20,961 nt of DNA from Condylostoma magnum (GCA_920105805.1 CAKKTI010000205.1:9186-30146), one strand, 5' to 3'. Positions 1 through 13,056 are shown, counted from the first letter of the stretch. Made by a program: numbers and translations. The notes: generated from the letters alone by a model not told the origin.

Positions 1-3000
1 GCATTGCCTAATAATGTAAGGCTTTTGTTTGAAGTAGAAAATCTATCAGTGGCTTCTCCAGCCACTGTGTCTAGAACGGGAATGATATACATGGATGTCA
101 ATCAGCATGGATACTTGCCTTATTTCAACTCGTGGGTTGCATAGAAGGAAGGCCCTGAGTTGTAAAACTTCTTACATGAAATGTTTGAGAAGTATGTGCC
201 TAAGACTATCAATTACAAGGAAAAGGAATGCAAGGAATTAGTACCTATAACACCTATCAATTCTGTTATTGCTTTGACTAAAGTATACGACTCATTTGCT
301 ACTACAGCTGATTTAAGTTCAGACAATGATGATTATTGGTATTTACTGGAAAAATGGTTTATTTTTGCATTGATCTGGTCAGTGTGTGCTTCTGTTGATG
401 AAAACAGTAGATAGATGTTAGATACGTTTATAAGAGAAATTGAAACAGGATTCCCCCATCTTGGATTAATATTTGATTACTATATCAATCTAGAGAAGAA
501 GGATTGGGTTAGTTGGTCTGATAAATTACAAGCTAAGCCTACTATACCTGCTGGCACTCCATTCCACAAGATCTTGATACCCACTATTGATACTTAGAGA
601 AATCTAGAGATTATGAAGCATTTGGTTAATAACGGCCACTATGTATTATCAGTCGGATCCACTGGTGTTGGTAAAACTGCTTTGATAACAACAGGATTGC
701 TAGGGATATCCCTCGATGACCGATTTACTCATTTCACGCTAAGTTTTTCAGGTTAAACCTCAGCTCAGAAGACTTAAGATATAATAGAGAATAATTTAGA
801 GAAAAGAACGTCGAACAAAAGAGGTCCACCAGGTAATAAGCGATGTTTGTTATTCGTAGATGATTTAAACATGCCAAGAAAAGAGTTCTTTGGTGCCTAA
901 CCTCCTCTAGAACTACTGAGACAATGGTCGGACTATGGATACTGGTATGATAGAAAGAAACAAACTCCTTTGTACATACTAGACATGCAAATGGTGGCTG
1001 CAATGGGTCCCCCAGGAGGAGGAAGAGCTGAAATATCCTAGAGGGTCCAATGCCACTTTAATCTAGTAAACTTCACTTTTCCAGAAGACAAGGAAATCTT
1101 CAGAATTTTCTATGCTATTCTAAACCATCATCTATAAGACTTTGAGGAAGATGTAAAATAAGAAATTGAAAACATAGCTCATTCTACTATTCAACTATAC
1201 AAAAGAGTTACTGAAGAGTTCTTACCTACTCCTACTAAGTCTCACTACCTGTTTAACATGCGTGATATATCTAAAGTATTCCTAGGAATGTACAAAGCTG
1301 ATAAGGGATTCCATGACTCTAAAGAAAGTTTGTTTAAGTTATGGGTGCATGAGTGCTTAAGAGTGTTTCATGATAGGTTGATAAGTTATTCAGATTAAGA
1401 CTAGTTTAAACAATTACTTGAAGAACAGCTCTAAAATTTCATGAGTGTTTCTTACGACAGTTGCTGTTCAAAAATGATGGAAAATGACTAAGAAATTACA
1501 CTTGATCCTCTTTTCATTGACGGTAATGTATGGTCGGATCCAGTACATATTTATGATTTAGTGGAGGACAGAGATGTCCTAAAAGCTGCTCTTGAGGAAA
1601 AATTAGAAGCTTATAACTTAACTCCAAGAAACATTGAAATGAATTTAGTGTTGTTCAAAGAAGCTATTAATTATTTAACTAGAATTCACAGGGTTTTGAA
1701 GTAACAAGGAGGCCATGCTTTGCTAGTAGGAGTCGGAGGCTCTGGAAGACATTCTCTTACTCGATTAGCTGCCTTTATTGCTGGATTTGATTATGTTTAA
1801 TTAGAAATCACTAAAAGTTACAAATTATAAGAGTTTAGGGAGGATATCAAAAAGATGAAGTACAGAGCTGGGCCTGAGAATCATCCCTTAGTATTCGTTT
1901 TCTCAGACAATGATGTAGTCAATGAGCTTTTCTTAGAGGATATTAACAATTTACTCAATTCCGGAGAAGTTCCTAATATATTCACAAATGATGAGATAAA
2001 AGATGTAAAGGAAGCTATGAGAAAAGAGGCTAAAAGATTGAAAAAACCTGAAACTTCTGATGTTTTGTGGTAAATATTTGTAGATAATGTCAAAACTAAT
2101 CTTCATATAGCGTTCTGTATTTCACCTATAGGGACCAAATTCAGAGACTATTGTCGTGTATATCCCTCTTTGATTAACAACACTACCATCAGTTGGTACA
2201 TGACCTGGCCCAGAGACGCTTTGTATGAAGTTTCTAAGAAATTTATAAATGAAAAGCTTGATTTTAAGCCAAAAATAAAGGAATCAATTTCACAGGTCTT
2301 TTGCAATATTCACATGGATGTCATGGAGGCAACTACCAGAATGTACAACGAGCTGAAAAGAAACTACTACATAACACCTACTCACTACCTAGAACTAGTA
2401 TTAGGCTACATCAGAGTCCTGAAAAACAAACAATAGGAAATCATGCAAAACATAAACAAACTGAGAGGAGGTCTAGATAAGCTGGAATCCTCCAAAGCTA
2501 CGGTTGAAGAAATGTCAAAAGAACTTGAAGTAACAAAAACAGAAGTAAGCAAAAAGCAAAAGCAATGCGAAGATTTATCAATTTAAATCAGTTAAGAACA
2601 AGCCAAGGCTGATAAAAGTTCGAAAGAAGTGGAATCAAAGGCTGAAGAAATTGAAAGAGAAAGAAAAGGAGTGATGGCTCTTACTGCGGAAGCAGAGGCT
2701 CAACTAGAAAAGGCTCTTCCAGCTTTGATTGAAGCAGAAGAAGCTCTGGAGAAATTGGATAAAAAGGAAATCTCAGAAGTTAAAGCATATTCATAACCAC
2801 CCAAAGCTGTAGAAACTGTAATGGAAGCTGTTTTAGTTATTATCAGTAAAGAAAAGCCAAGTTGGGCCAATGCTAAAAGGGAGCTAAATGATCCTAATTT
2901 CATGACCAGGATTAGAGAGTTTGACAAAGAGAACATACCCACTAAGACGCTTAAAAAACTAGAGCATTACACTTAAAGAAATGACTTTATACCCCAAAAC

Positions 3001-6000
3001 GTTGCATATGTATCAAGTGCTGCTGGAGCTTTGTGTTAATGGGTACATGCTATGGAGTCGTTTGCAAAAACATTCAGAGATGTAGAGCCAAAACGCTAAA
3101 ATGTAAGAGCTTTGTAAGCAAATCTAAACAATATGGAAAAGAGGCTTAATGAACTAAGATCGTAGTTATAAGAACTCACTGATATGATTATTTCTCTAGA
3201 TTAGCAACTCAAGGCATAAGAGGAAGAAAGGGAGCTATATGACTCTCAAGCTAAGGAACTACAGTTAAAGCTAGAAAGAGCTGAAAAATTAGTATCGGGA
3301 CTAGGATCAGAAAGGGCACGTTGGAGTGCTTCTCTACTCAATCTTGAGGAAATGTATACAAAACTACCTGGAGATTGTTTAATCAGTTCAGGTTTCTTAA
3401 GTTATAATGGAGCTTTTACTGCTGATTATCGAGACGAGTTAATTGATAAGAAATGGATTCCTTTAGTTCATTCGAAGGAGATTCCAATTACTGCTAATTT
3501 CAACTTTGTTAATTTTATGACAAAACCAACAGAGATAAGAGAATGGAACTTGAATAAGCTGCCCACTGATAAATTTTCTATAGAAAACGCTATACTTACT
3601 ACCAGGTCTGAAAGGTGGCCCTTGATGATTGATCCGTAAAGTCAGGGTAATATATGGATAAAATCCAAGGAGGAAGGAACTATTAAAATTGTTAACCCTC
3701 AGTAGAGATATGTACCTATATTTGAAACTGCTGTAAGAATGGGTCTTTCTGTGTTGATGGAGGATATAGGAGAGGAAATAGATCCTTGGCTTGATCCTAT
3801 ACTAAAGAAATCGTTTAAGAAAAGTGGAACTGTATATGCTATTAAGTTAGGGGATAAAGAGCTGTAATATAATTTCAATTTTACACTGTATTTAACTACA
3901 AGAAATGCTAACCCAACTTATACTCCTGAGATATCAACTAAGGTCACACTGATTAATTTCTAAGTAAAGTAATAAGGACTTGAGGAGTAATTATTAGGAA
4001 TTTTGGTTAGAAAAGAGAATAAGTAAATAGAAGATGAAAAGGATACTTTAGTTGTTAATATTGCTAATAATAACAAGAAGATAGTTGAATGTGAGGACCA
4101 AATTCTTGATTTACTGTTTAACACCACCGGCTCACTTTTAGACGATGAGAACTTAGTACTTGCTCTACAAACAGCTAAAGAAACCTCAGAAATAGTAAAG
4201 GGTGACTTAGAAGTAAGTGAATCTACTATGAGAAAAATCAACAGTATGCGTGAGAACTACAGACCATGTGCTACAAAGTCCTCAGTATTATTCTTTGTAC
4301 TTTCCGGACTCAGTGTAATCGACCCAATGTACTAATTTTCCCTCAACTGGTATATAGAACTATTCCAAGACTCAATAGACAGAAGTAAGGAGAAATATCC
4401 AGTACTGGACCCAATTCCCGAGCGTATATCCCATCTAGACAGATACCACATGAAGAGTGTGTATATAAACACATGCAGAGGACTATTTGAAAAGCATAAA
4501 CTGCTCCTATCCCTACAAATGTGTGTTGAATTCTAAAAACTTAATAACAGCATTGATCTTCAAGAATACAACTTCTTCTTAAGAGGAGGAATTGGTATTG
4601 CAGATGCCGAACAAGAAGAAGAGAAGCCAGCGAATCCCGAACCTGATTGGATAACAGATGAAATGTGGGACAATATAACAGAGCTAAGTGCCAAGCTCCC
4701 CAACTTCAACTAAATCGACTCTTCTATAATAGTGAGCAGAAAAGAGTGGAAACACTGGTTTTAATCTGCCGAGCCTGAAAAGGAGCACTTGCCTGGTGAG
4801 TGGGATGCAAAGGCTGATGATCTGAGACGCATGATTCTCCTAAGAATTATTAGACCTGACAGAGTAATACCTGCTGTAATTGACTTTGTATCTACCAGAC
4901 TTGACCCTGAGTATGTAATTCCTCCTAATTTTGTACTGGAGGAAGTGTATAACGATACTAGTAAATCAACCCAACCCTTGCTGTTTGTACTGAGTCCGGG
5001 TGTTGACCCTGCCCAGTCGTTGAAGTAACTTGCTGATGATAAGGGAAAGGATTTAGAGGTTATACCACTAGGAAGAGGACAGGAAATAAAGGCGGAGAAG
5101 GCTATATCAGAGGGCTCCGAGAGAGGGTTTTGGGTGTTTCTGGCAAACTGTCATCTTGCTATTGGCTGGATGCCTAGACTAGACGAGATTTTAGAAGGAA
5201 TGAATAAAACACTGCCCCATGAAGACTTTAGAATGTGGTTGAGCAGTGACCCTGATCCTAAGTTCCCTATTCCAATACTGTAACGATGTGCTAAAATAAC
5301 CACAGAGCCGCCGAAGGGGATAAAGTCCAATATGCTGAGACTGTATAATCAAGTAGGGTAGAGGTACTTTGATAGATTCGAGCCAGGGGCCAAGCAAAAG
5401 TACAAGAGATTACTGTTTTCTTTGTGTTGGTATCACAGTATTCTAGTAGAACGTAAAGTATTTAAGAACTTAGGATGGAATGTATCATACTCTTTTAATG
5501 ATAGTGACTGGGAAGTGAGTGAAAACATTATTGCTAAGTACTTAGGAGTAAAGGAAGAGGGAGATAAAATGGAGGTGAATGTCAACAAAATACCTTGGGA
5601 TGCTATAAAGTACTTGATTTCTGATATTTCGTATGGAGGAAGAGTCACTGATGAGCGTGATAAAATCCTGTAATCAGTATATGCCTAAGAGTGCTTTAAC
5701 CCTAGAGTAGTGGAAGAGGCCAAGTATCCTTTATGTGATAACACAACTGTGTATATAATTCCAGATGATACTAATGTAAAGATGCCTCCAGATATGACAA
5801 ACCCTGCAATGTTTTTCATAAAATACATAAAAGACTATTTCCCTAATATAGACAGGCCAGAGGCATTTGGTCAGCATATCAATGCTTAAATCTCTAGTTA
5901 AATAAGTGATACTAAAGAACTGTTGGGTTGTTTGGTCGCAATGCAACCATAAGCAGCTGGAGGTGTTAACGATACAACAGAGGAAACAGTGCTGCATATA

Positions 6001-6810
6001 TGCGAAGACTTAAAAGAAAAGATTCCTAAACCTTTAAATCTTGAAGAAATAAAGTAAAAACTTAGAAATGAGGAAGGCCCACTAATAACAGTCTTACTAC
6101 AAGAAATAGCCCGTTATAACATACTACTTGTTTACCTCCACTAAGACATAAAGACCTTAGTGAACGGTATAAAAGGACTAGTGGTAATTTCAGAGTAAAC
6201 CGAGAATGTGTTTTAATCCCTTTTCCTAGGAAAAGTACCAGAATCTTGGAACTTTGCCTATCCTTCCCTTAAACCTTTAGCTTCCTGGACTAAAGATCTA
6301 ATTGCCAGAATAAAGCAACTAAAAGACTGGGCTTATGACCACCAACCAGTAGTCTTTTGAATCTCTGGGTTTACTTATCCTACAGGGTTTACAACTGCAA
6401 TGACCCAACAAGCTGCTTCTGATAAACAATGCTCTATTGACAGTTTGAATATGGAGCATATAATGATATCCCTGGAGGAATCTGCAATTGCTGCATCCCC
6501 CAGGGAAGGACTTTATATAAAGGGTCTGCATGTAGAAGGAGCTAAGTGGGACCATGAGGAGATGTGCTTGATGGAGCCAGAGCCAATGGAGCTTACGTGC
6601 ATAATGCCTATTATTCACTTTAGACCAGTCAAGGAGAAGAAGAAGACCAAGGGATCTGTGTATGAGTGTCCGTGTTATTACTTTTCAGTAAGGACTGGGT
6701 CGAGAGAAAGGCCTAGTTTTATGTTTAATATTGAATTGAAGTGTGGAGAGTAAAATAAGGAGTTTTGGATCAAGCGTGGAACGGCGTTATTAATGAACTT
6801 GGATATTTAG
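1..6810 (+). CDS. Axonemal dynein heavy chain, C-terminal 2269 residues (5' end outside window)
   Basis: Minus-end-directed microtubule motor of the ciliary axoneme. One uninterrupted frame from base 1 when UAA/UAG are read as Gln and UGA as Trp. In window residue numbers: the end of AAA2 with SPATVSR at about 26-32; AAA3 Walker A GSTGVGKT at 219-226 and Walker [14 protein letters not shown]4 Walker [10 protein letters not shown] at about 577, with Arg in place of the usual Lys; the antiparallel coiled-coil stalk and microtubule-binding domain at about 800-1110; then AAA5, AAA6 and the C-terminal domain (WISGF, then [10 protein letters not shown] close to the end). UGA at 6358-6360 encodes the Trp of WISGF. 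UAG at 6808-6810 is taken as the stop because dynein heavy chains end a few residues after the RGTALL block; the next in-frame UGA is not until 7444. The last sense UAA is 19 codons before the stop. Inner-arm-like by feel, but subtype is not assigned. Confidence 0.96.
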
Positions 6811-6841
6811 TTAGGTTAAAGATGTGTTAGTAAATTAATAG
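6811..6841. other. 31-bp convergent 3' intergenic spacer
   Basis: This AT-rich spacer separates the UAG of dynein (+) from the UAG of the SAC3-like gene (-). Both 3' UTRs and both polyadenylation signals must fit here or overlap the opposite gene. Further in-frame UAA/UAG codons lie just downstream of both stops, as back-up terminators would. Confidence 0.6.
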
Positions 6842-8977
6842 CTAAGATGTTAGTTTTATGGATTCTGATATTGCACCCAAGAGCATCTGTTTCAGGGGGT
6901 TTTTAGGTTTTGAGGTTACTGGGATGGAATAGTGGGATTTACAGTATTGGAGCTTTTCTGGCTGTTGCTCAAAGAAAGTTATAGGTCTTTTGCGTTTTAT
7001 TGGAAGGCGGAATTGAGGTGATTTGTTGTAGAGTTATTGTACTATTGTGTTCTTGTATACTTAAGGTATTCGAGTTTCTTATATGCTTTCTTATTAGGGC
7101 GTACTTTACCTTTTTTGCAATTTGTAGTGGTAATATCGCTGCAGCTTTAGAAAACGGTATCATTTCATACAGATTTATCGCTTACATTCCCTTTTAATTA
7201 TCTTCCACGGCTGTTTTTTACGGTACTTTTTTAATTTTTTGCTTAGTTTTTTAGCTTTTTTATGTTTTAGTAGTTTTTTCACCTTAGCAAATGAATCGGG
7301 GAATTCAAAACTATTATTCTTTACTTTTGGCTGTATTGGATCAATACTTATATTTAATTCAACTTAAGATAAGCTTTTTTCCTCGACTTTTGATGTAAAG
7401 GTATCAATAACTTATGGTTATTAAACTACCACTGGTGTTATATTGATAACTTAAGGCTTTATTGGTTCTAGCTTTTACTTAACTTCTTATTAAATAACAG
7501 GCTTAGGAGGTATTTCAACAACTTTCTCAGGTATATGTACTGGCTGTATAATTTCCTGCTTTTTTATCTCAGAATATACAGGAGGCTTTGCTTCAGGAGT
7601 TTAATATACCATTTAGTACCTACTCTTATACTCCCTTGTTCTCTTGCTTAAGATATTCATAGGGGCATACGAAGGCCTGAAGAAAACACTGCTTATTTCC
7701 TCGCCTCTTAACAACTCAATATAAGCCACATTCGAATCCTCAATAGAAGCTTGTATATTCCTCTTTTAAAGATACTCAAAAACCTCATCTGTATCTGAAA
7801 ATCCTAAAACATCTTTTATATCCGTTACTTTTACTTATTATCCTCCTGATAAAATCTTTTCCAATGCTTTTCTGCGGGCATCATCAAAATGAATATAAAG
7901 CAAACAGTTTAGTAAATAAGGAGATTCATGGGCGACTTGAAAGAATTATTAATAGTTTTCAGTTTAATAGGCTACAAAGGCTCTTAAAGCCAGTTGAATC
8001 ATTGGATTTTGCAATCCTTCAGAACTTATTGATTTTATGCACATCTATGTTTCAATCTAACTAGGAAGAGTTAGTATTATTATATACGACAGGAACTCGG
8101 GCTCATTAGGATTCTTAATATTCTTTCTCTTATCATTTTTGTACTTATCCTGCAAACATGTTATCAAAGCATCTTTCACACTATTTAAAGTCAGTTTAAA
8201 ATCCACATCTTCACATTCTAAGCCTTCAATAATACAATTTATATAGAATCTGGCAATAATTTCATGATTCCTCACAAAATTATCCTAATCTGAGTCCTTT
8301 AAGGCTTTAAAATCCTTAGAAATAGCTCTCATTCTATCTCCTGCGAACTTTATAATATCCTGCAAAGAATGCACAGTTTACCCCTGCCTTTTAGTGTAGC
8401 CCTTAGGATTATTCCCAGTGTCTAAATCTATTATGTTACTGCAAAGATAGTCAACAGTTTCTTACAAAATCTGGCTGTTTCTTATATCCTTTACCACATC
8501 CCCTTGTGTTCTTACATATTCCCTTACCATTCAGCCCGGATTAGCCTTGGGAAACTGATTTGCCTCCATGTCTGTATTGGGCTGCATTTCAAATATAGAT
8601 AACAGCCCTGAGCTTTCTCTTCTCTGTCATTCTTCTTAACTACACATTTTCAACCCCGTTGAATTGAAAACTGGCTGAGGAGCTTCTTCTTCTTCTGAAC
8701 TTTAATCCAGACTTTCCTCTTCATTTTCTTCTTCACTTTCCTCCTCACTCTCCTATTCTGGCTCTTCTTATTATACCTAGCGTGGCTTAAATGATTACCG
8801 ACGGTATCTATCAAAACGACGATGCCCCCTGGTTCTTTCTTAGGTAGATGGTCTAGTTTATTGCTTTCAAGCTTGTGGCCTTTAGAATTATCTTGGGGTG
8901 CTAAAAGGGGTTGAGGTAGGGGGCTAAGAAGATCCTGCAAAGCCTCCTTAAATTGGTTTGCCTTTAGGCTATAACAT
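6842..8977 (-). CDS. SAC3/GANP/THP3-family PCI protein, probable mRNA export or processing factor
   Basis: 711 aa from ATG at 8977 to UAG at 6844-6842, one frame with Gln at UAA/UAG and Trp at UGA (residues 37, 117, 149 and 606). Residues 1-110 are Q/R-rich and then strongly acidic (runs of Glu and Ser). A SAC3/GANP domain follows from about 111: MCSQEEWQRRE, LLSIFEMQP, VREYVRTQGD, ETVDYLCSNIID, DRMRAISKDF and EFLSYIIIL match the family order. A helical PCI-like part with a winged-helix-like end (VKVTDIKDVLGF) runs to about 440. The rest is Pro/Glu/Val-rich, then very Lys/Arg-rich near 560-610, a likely nuclear or RNA-binding tail. Family members act in TREX-2 or THP3-like mRNA export and splicing complexes in the nucleus; which branch this is cannot be settled by eye. 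The UGA at 7162-7160 would be a stop under other codes, but the frame beyond it still looks coding (LPIKRKRPITFFEQQ), so I extend to the UAG. No in-frame ATG is visible just upstream of 8977. Confidence 0.85.
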
Positions 8978-9248
8978 TTTTAATTGGGTAATTAGCTTTT
9001 TCTGATAAGATAAACTGGCAGTTTATGAAGTGTTAATGAGTTAAGTCTTGATATAGATGATTACGAAATTTTAGGTATTTTTATTAAGCCAAATATCAGA
9101 TAATAATTGAGTATATCATAATTGCGTATTCAAAATACAGAAAACTACTCTATTTTCTACATTAACAACTCAATTTTTAATGTAACTATTACTAGATTGG
9201 ATAATTGTGATTTTATCGTAATTTGCAGACAATATACAACAAATAAAA
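8978..9248. promoter_or_regulatory. Divergent intergenic region, shared promoter candidate
   Basis: 271 bp of AT-rich sequence between the divergently oriented SAC3-like gene and the CDPK gene must carry both promoters and 5' UTRs. An A-rich stretch lies directly before each ATG. No specific TATA box or binding site is distinguishable from the general AT richness. Confidence 0.4.
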
Positions 9249-10760
<1,512 letters not shown>

Positions 10761-10996
10761 TTAATATAAGTTTTAATATATAGAAAAATTTCAGGCTTAG
10801 AAATATTTTATGATTCATACTAGTTTCAGTATACTTTGAATAGTTTTAGAATTGGTATAATTGTAGAAGAATGACCAAATATACTAACACCTCTAAATTT
10901 TCTCACTATAAATAAAATCTAATATCCAAAAGCTTGTAATTTATCCTCTAACATTCATATCAAATTAACTCTCAAAACCACTTCTCCTAAAAATAA
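10761..10996. other. Intergenic region between CDPK and phosphonopyruvate decarboxylase
   Basis: 236 bp of AT-rich sequence between two tandem plus-strand genes. It must hold the CDPK 3' UTR and the promoter of the next gene. I see no coding signal, RNA gene or clear motif. Part of it could be CDPK coding sequence if translation continued to the UGA at 10872. Confidence 0.5.
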
Positions 10997-12208
10997 ATGC
11001 TCTCTAATTTCACCCGATCAATCCGACTCCGTCGCTTTTCCACAGGCAACGAGGGCCCAATGGACGAACTAGTCCGAACCTTCCTTTCCCCTGCAACTTT
11101 CTACAACTAACTGTAAGAAAGAGGCTTTGATTTTTTCACAGGAGTTCCAGACTCCCTGCTAAAGGACATATGTGGCTACATACATGATAATCACCCTTAA
11201 AACAAACACGTTATAACAGCTAACGAGGGTTCAGCGATAGCAGTGGCAGCAGGGTACCACATGGGCTCTAGGAAATACCCAGTAGTCTACCTTTAAAACT
11301 CAGGATTGGGGAACATAGTAAACCCCTTACTATCTTTAGTAGATTAGCGAGTATACAGTATTCCTATGCTGCTTATGATCGGATGGAGAGGGGAGCCGGG
11401 GCGTAAGGATGAGCCATAACACATGGTATAGGGAAAAGTAATGAACTCTATGCTGGCCGACATAGGATGCACTTATGAGGTCCTTCCAGACTATGAGGAA
11501 GGAGCAAGTGCATCGCTAGATGCAGCATATTACCACTTACAAAAGCGAAATGCTCCTTATGCGTTTCTGGTACGGAAAAGGTGCTTTGAAGAGTACGAGA
11601 TTAAACATTTCTATAGTCTTGATTTTGAGATGAGTAGAGAAGATGCGATTGATGAGTTGACTGGGCTTATAGGGAAGTTTGACCCTGTTATTTCTACTAC
11701 TGGGTTCCCGTCGAGAGAGCTGTATGAGTAGAGGGTTAAGAAGGGAATGGAGACTTGGCAGGACTTCTACTGTGTTGGGTCAATGGGGCATGCTTCTTCT
11801 ATTGCTATGGGACTGGCCCTGGCAAAGCCTTCTAAGTAGATAATCTGTTTGGATGGTGACGGAGCCTTTATTATGCACATGGGAGCAGCGGCGTAGATAG
11901 GCCCTAGATAATTACCCAACTTAAAGCATATTCTACTGAATAACGGAGCACATGACTCTGTTGGAGGTCAGCCAACTGTTGGGGGTGTTGTCAATTGTGC
12001 TGATATTGCCAGAGCTTGTGGGTATAAGTACGTAGGAGTTGCTAGTACTAGGTAAGAACTTGTAGAGGAGTACTATAAAATGAAGACCGCTGAAGGTCCT
12101 GGGTTCTTGGAAGTTAAGCTTAAAAGGTCCACAAGGTCAGATTTAGGAAGACCTAAGGGAAATCCTAGGAAGAATAAGGAAGAGTTTATGAGATTTGTTA
12201 ACCAGTGA
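10997..12208 (+). CDS. Phosphonopyruvate decarboxylase (ThDP-dependent)
   Basis: 403 aa. The family converts 3-phosphonopyruvate to phosphonoacetaldehyde, the step after PEP mutase in making 2-aminoethylphosphonate (ciliatine), a ciliate phosphonolipid headgroup. Family blocks seen: TGVPDSLLKD (48-57), ANEGSAIAVAAGYH with the presumed cofactor-activating Glu77, LQNSGLGNIVNPLLSL, IGWRGEPG, KDEPQH, SMGHASSIAMGLALA, and the ThDP/Mg motif starting GDGAF (287-291) and ending in LLNNGAHDSVGGQPT. Residues 1-16 (MLSNFTRSIRLRRFST) are Arg/Ser-rich without acidic residues and look like a mitochondrial presequence, with Met22 as an alternative cytosolic start. Both Trp codons are UGG. The frame ends UGA UAG; I take UGA at 12206-12208 as the stop because the 51 codons before it carry no reassigned codon, although Trp followed by UAG (12211) is possible. 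Sulfopyruvate decarboxylase is a relative, but the fused length and blocks favour this call. Confidence 0.9.
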
Positions 12209-12229
12209 TAGTGTTAGTATGTCTGGAAA
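12209..12229. other. 21-bp convergent 3' intergenic spacer
   Basis: The stop of phosphonopyruvate decarboxylase (+) and the UAA of the membrane protein gene (-) are only 21 bp apart, so the two transcripts almost certainly overlap at their 3' ends. Extra UAG codons follow the decarboxylase stop in frame. Confidence 0.5.
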
Positions 12230-12844
12230 TTAATAAAATATGAATTCTAGTACATGCACAACTTTAGATGGTATCAAAATGTCGCCGTTAACTAAAAAAG
12301 TTACTCCTAATCAGTTAAACCCTCCTAATCCCCGAACCACTTTTAATTTACGGTCTAAAATTTGCAGTATAAAGGAAAGTATTGGGAAAATACCTAATAT
12401 AGTGATTTAAAGCCAAAATATTTAATAAACTCCTATGTTTGTATAAGAGCTCATGCATTAATACAAATCTCCTCATATAAAAAGAAGAGTAATGAACAAA
12501 TAGACCGTCAGGCCATAATCTTAGTCCCCTATTCTTATACAGAATAATAAAACTACCAAACTGTAATACAAAAAGTTTAAAAATCGTCACATTGCTACAA
12601 GATAATCTCTAAGTTAAGACAAATATTACGCTGACTTTACTGTTGGAGGAGATTAGAAAAATACTTATTACAAACCTCAAACAATCAAGATTTCAAGATG
12701 TGCTAATATTAAGTTATATAGCCGTATACCCTTTCACAAGCCTAAGAAATAAAGTAAAACCTGCAAAACATAGGATAATAGGATATAATTTCCAGATAGA
12801 CCTGTATCTGAGTCCGTATTGTAATAATAGAATCTTTCAGACAT
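12230..12844 (-). CDS. Multi-pass membrane protein of unknown family
   Basis: 204 aa from ATG at 12844 to UAA at 12232-12230. Not recognised as a family. Read with UGA as Trp, the frame gives about five hydrophobic helices with loops of sensible composition: NYILLSYVLQVLLYFLGLW, LYNLILAHLEILIVWGL, LNFLYYSLVVLLFCIRI, YGLTVYLFITLLFIW and FWLQITILGIFPILSFIL. The hydrophilic N-terminus is MSERFYYYNTDSDTG. Most of its Trp codons are UGA (GLWKG, IVWGL, AMWRF, FIWGD, FNWLG). The last such codon is 27 codons before the stop. The start is uncertain: the same frame upstream (to about 12955, e.g. ILSPKDFAGLCLIGN) still looks coding but has no ATG before the next gene, so a short 5' intron and upstream start are possible. 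A competing minus-strand frame one base over is also open but is Lys/Arg-rich and lacks clean helices. Confidence 0.58.
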
Positions 12845-13056
12845 ATTACCAATAAGACATAAACCTGCAAAATCCTTTGGAGATAAAATTCAATTGATTC
12901 AATATGTTGCCAAGCACGAAGGATCCTTATATGGAGTAAATTTTTAAAAGTTATAATTTAGCCTTATGTTTTATTATGTAAGTACATATAAATTTCATGC
13001 ATCTTAAATCTAAAATTCATTCAAAACTATGAAATTAGTTTATAAAGATTACAAAA
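12845..13056. other. Divergent intergenic region before RING-H2 gene
   Basis: 212 bp between divergent genes: probable promoters for the minus-strand membrane protein and the plus-strand RING-H2 gene. The part near 12845-12955 may be extra 5' coding sequence of the membrane protein. No distinct motif is visible. Confidence 0.4.

Noticed and set aside
6815-6868. 16-nt GT..AG candidate introns (6815-6830, 6826-6841) that would bring a UGA into the dynein frame at 6866
   Set aside because: Length suits heterotrich introns, but the family C-terminus ends right at the UAG at 6808 and neighbouring genes also end with UAA/UAG; an intron is not needed.
7000-7197. Plus-strand and minus-strand short frames around 6969-7197
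   Set aside because: The plus-strand frame is the dynein frame read past its stop, and the short minus-strand frame is out of phase with the SAC3-like gene, which explains the region better.
12643-12855. Plus-strand frame MEEIRKILITNL... (TTG start) and minus-strand frame at 12348-12590 (GTG start)
   Set aside because: No ATG start, Lys/Arg-rich or featureless composition; the minus-strand multi-helix frame through the same bases is more protein-like and ends sensibly.
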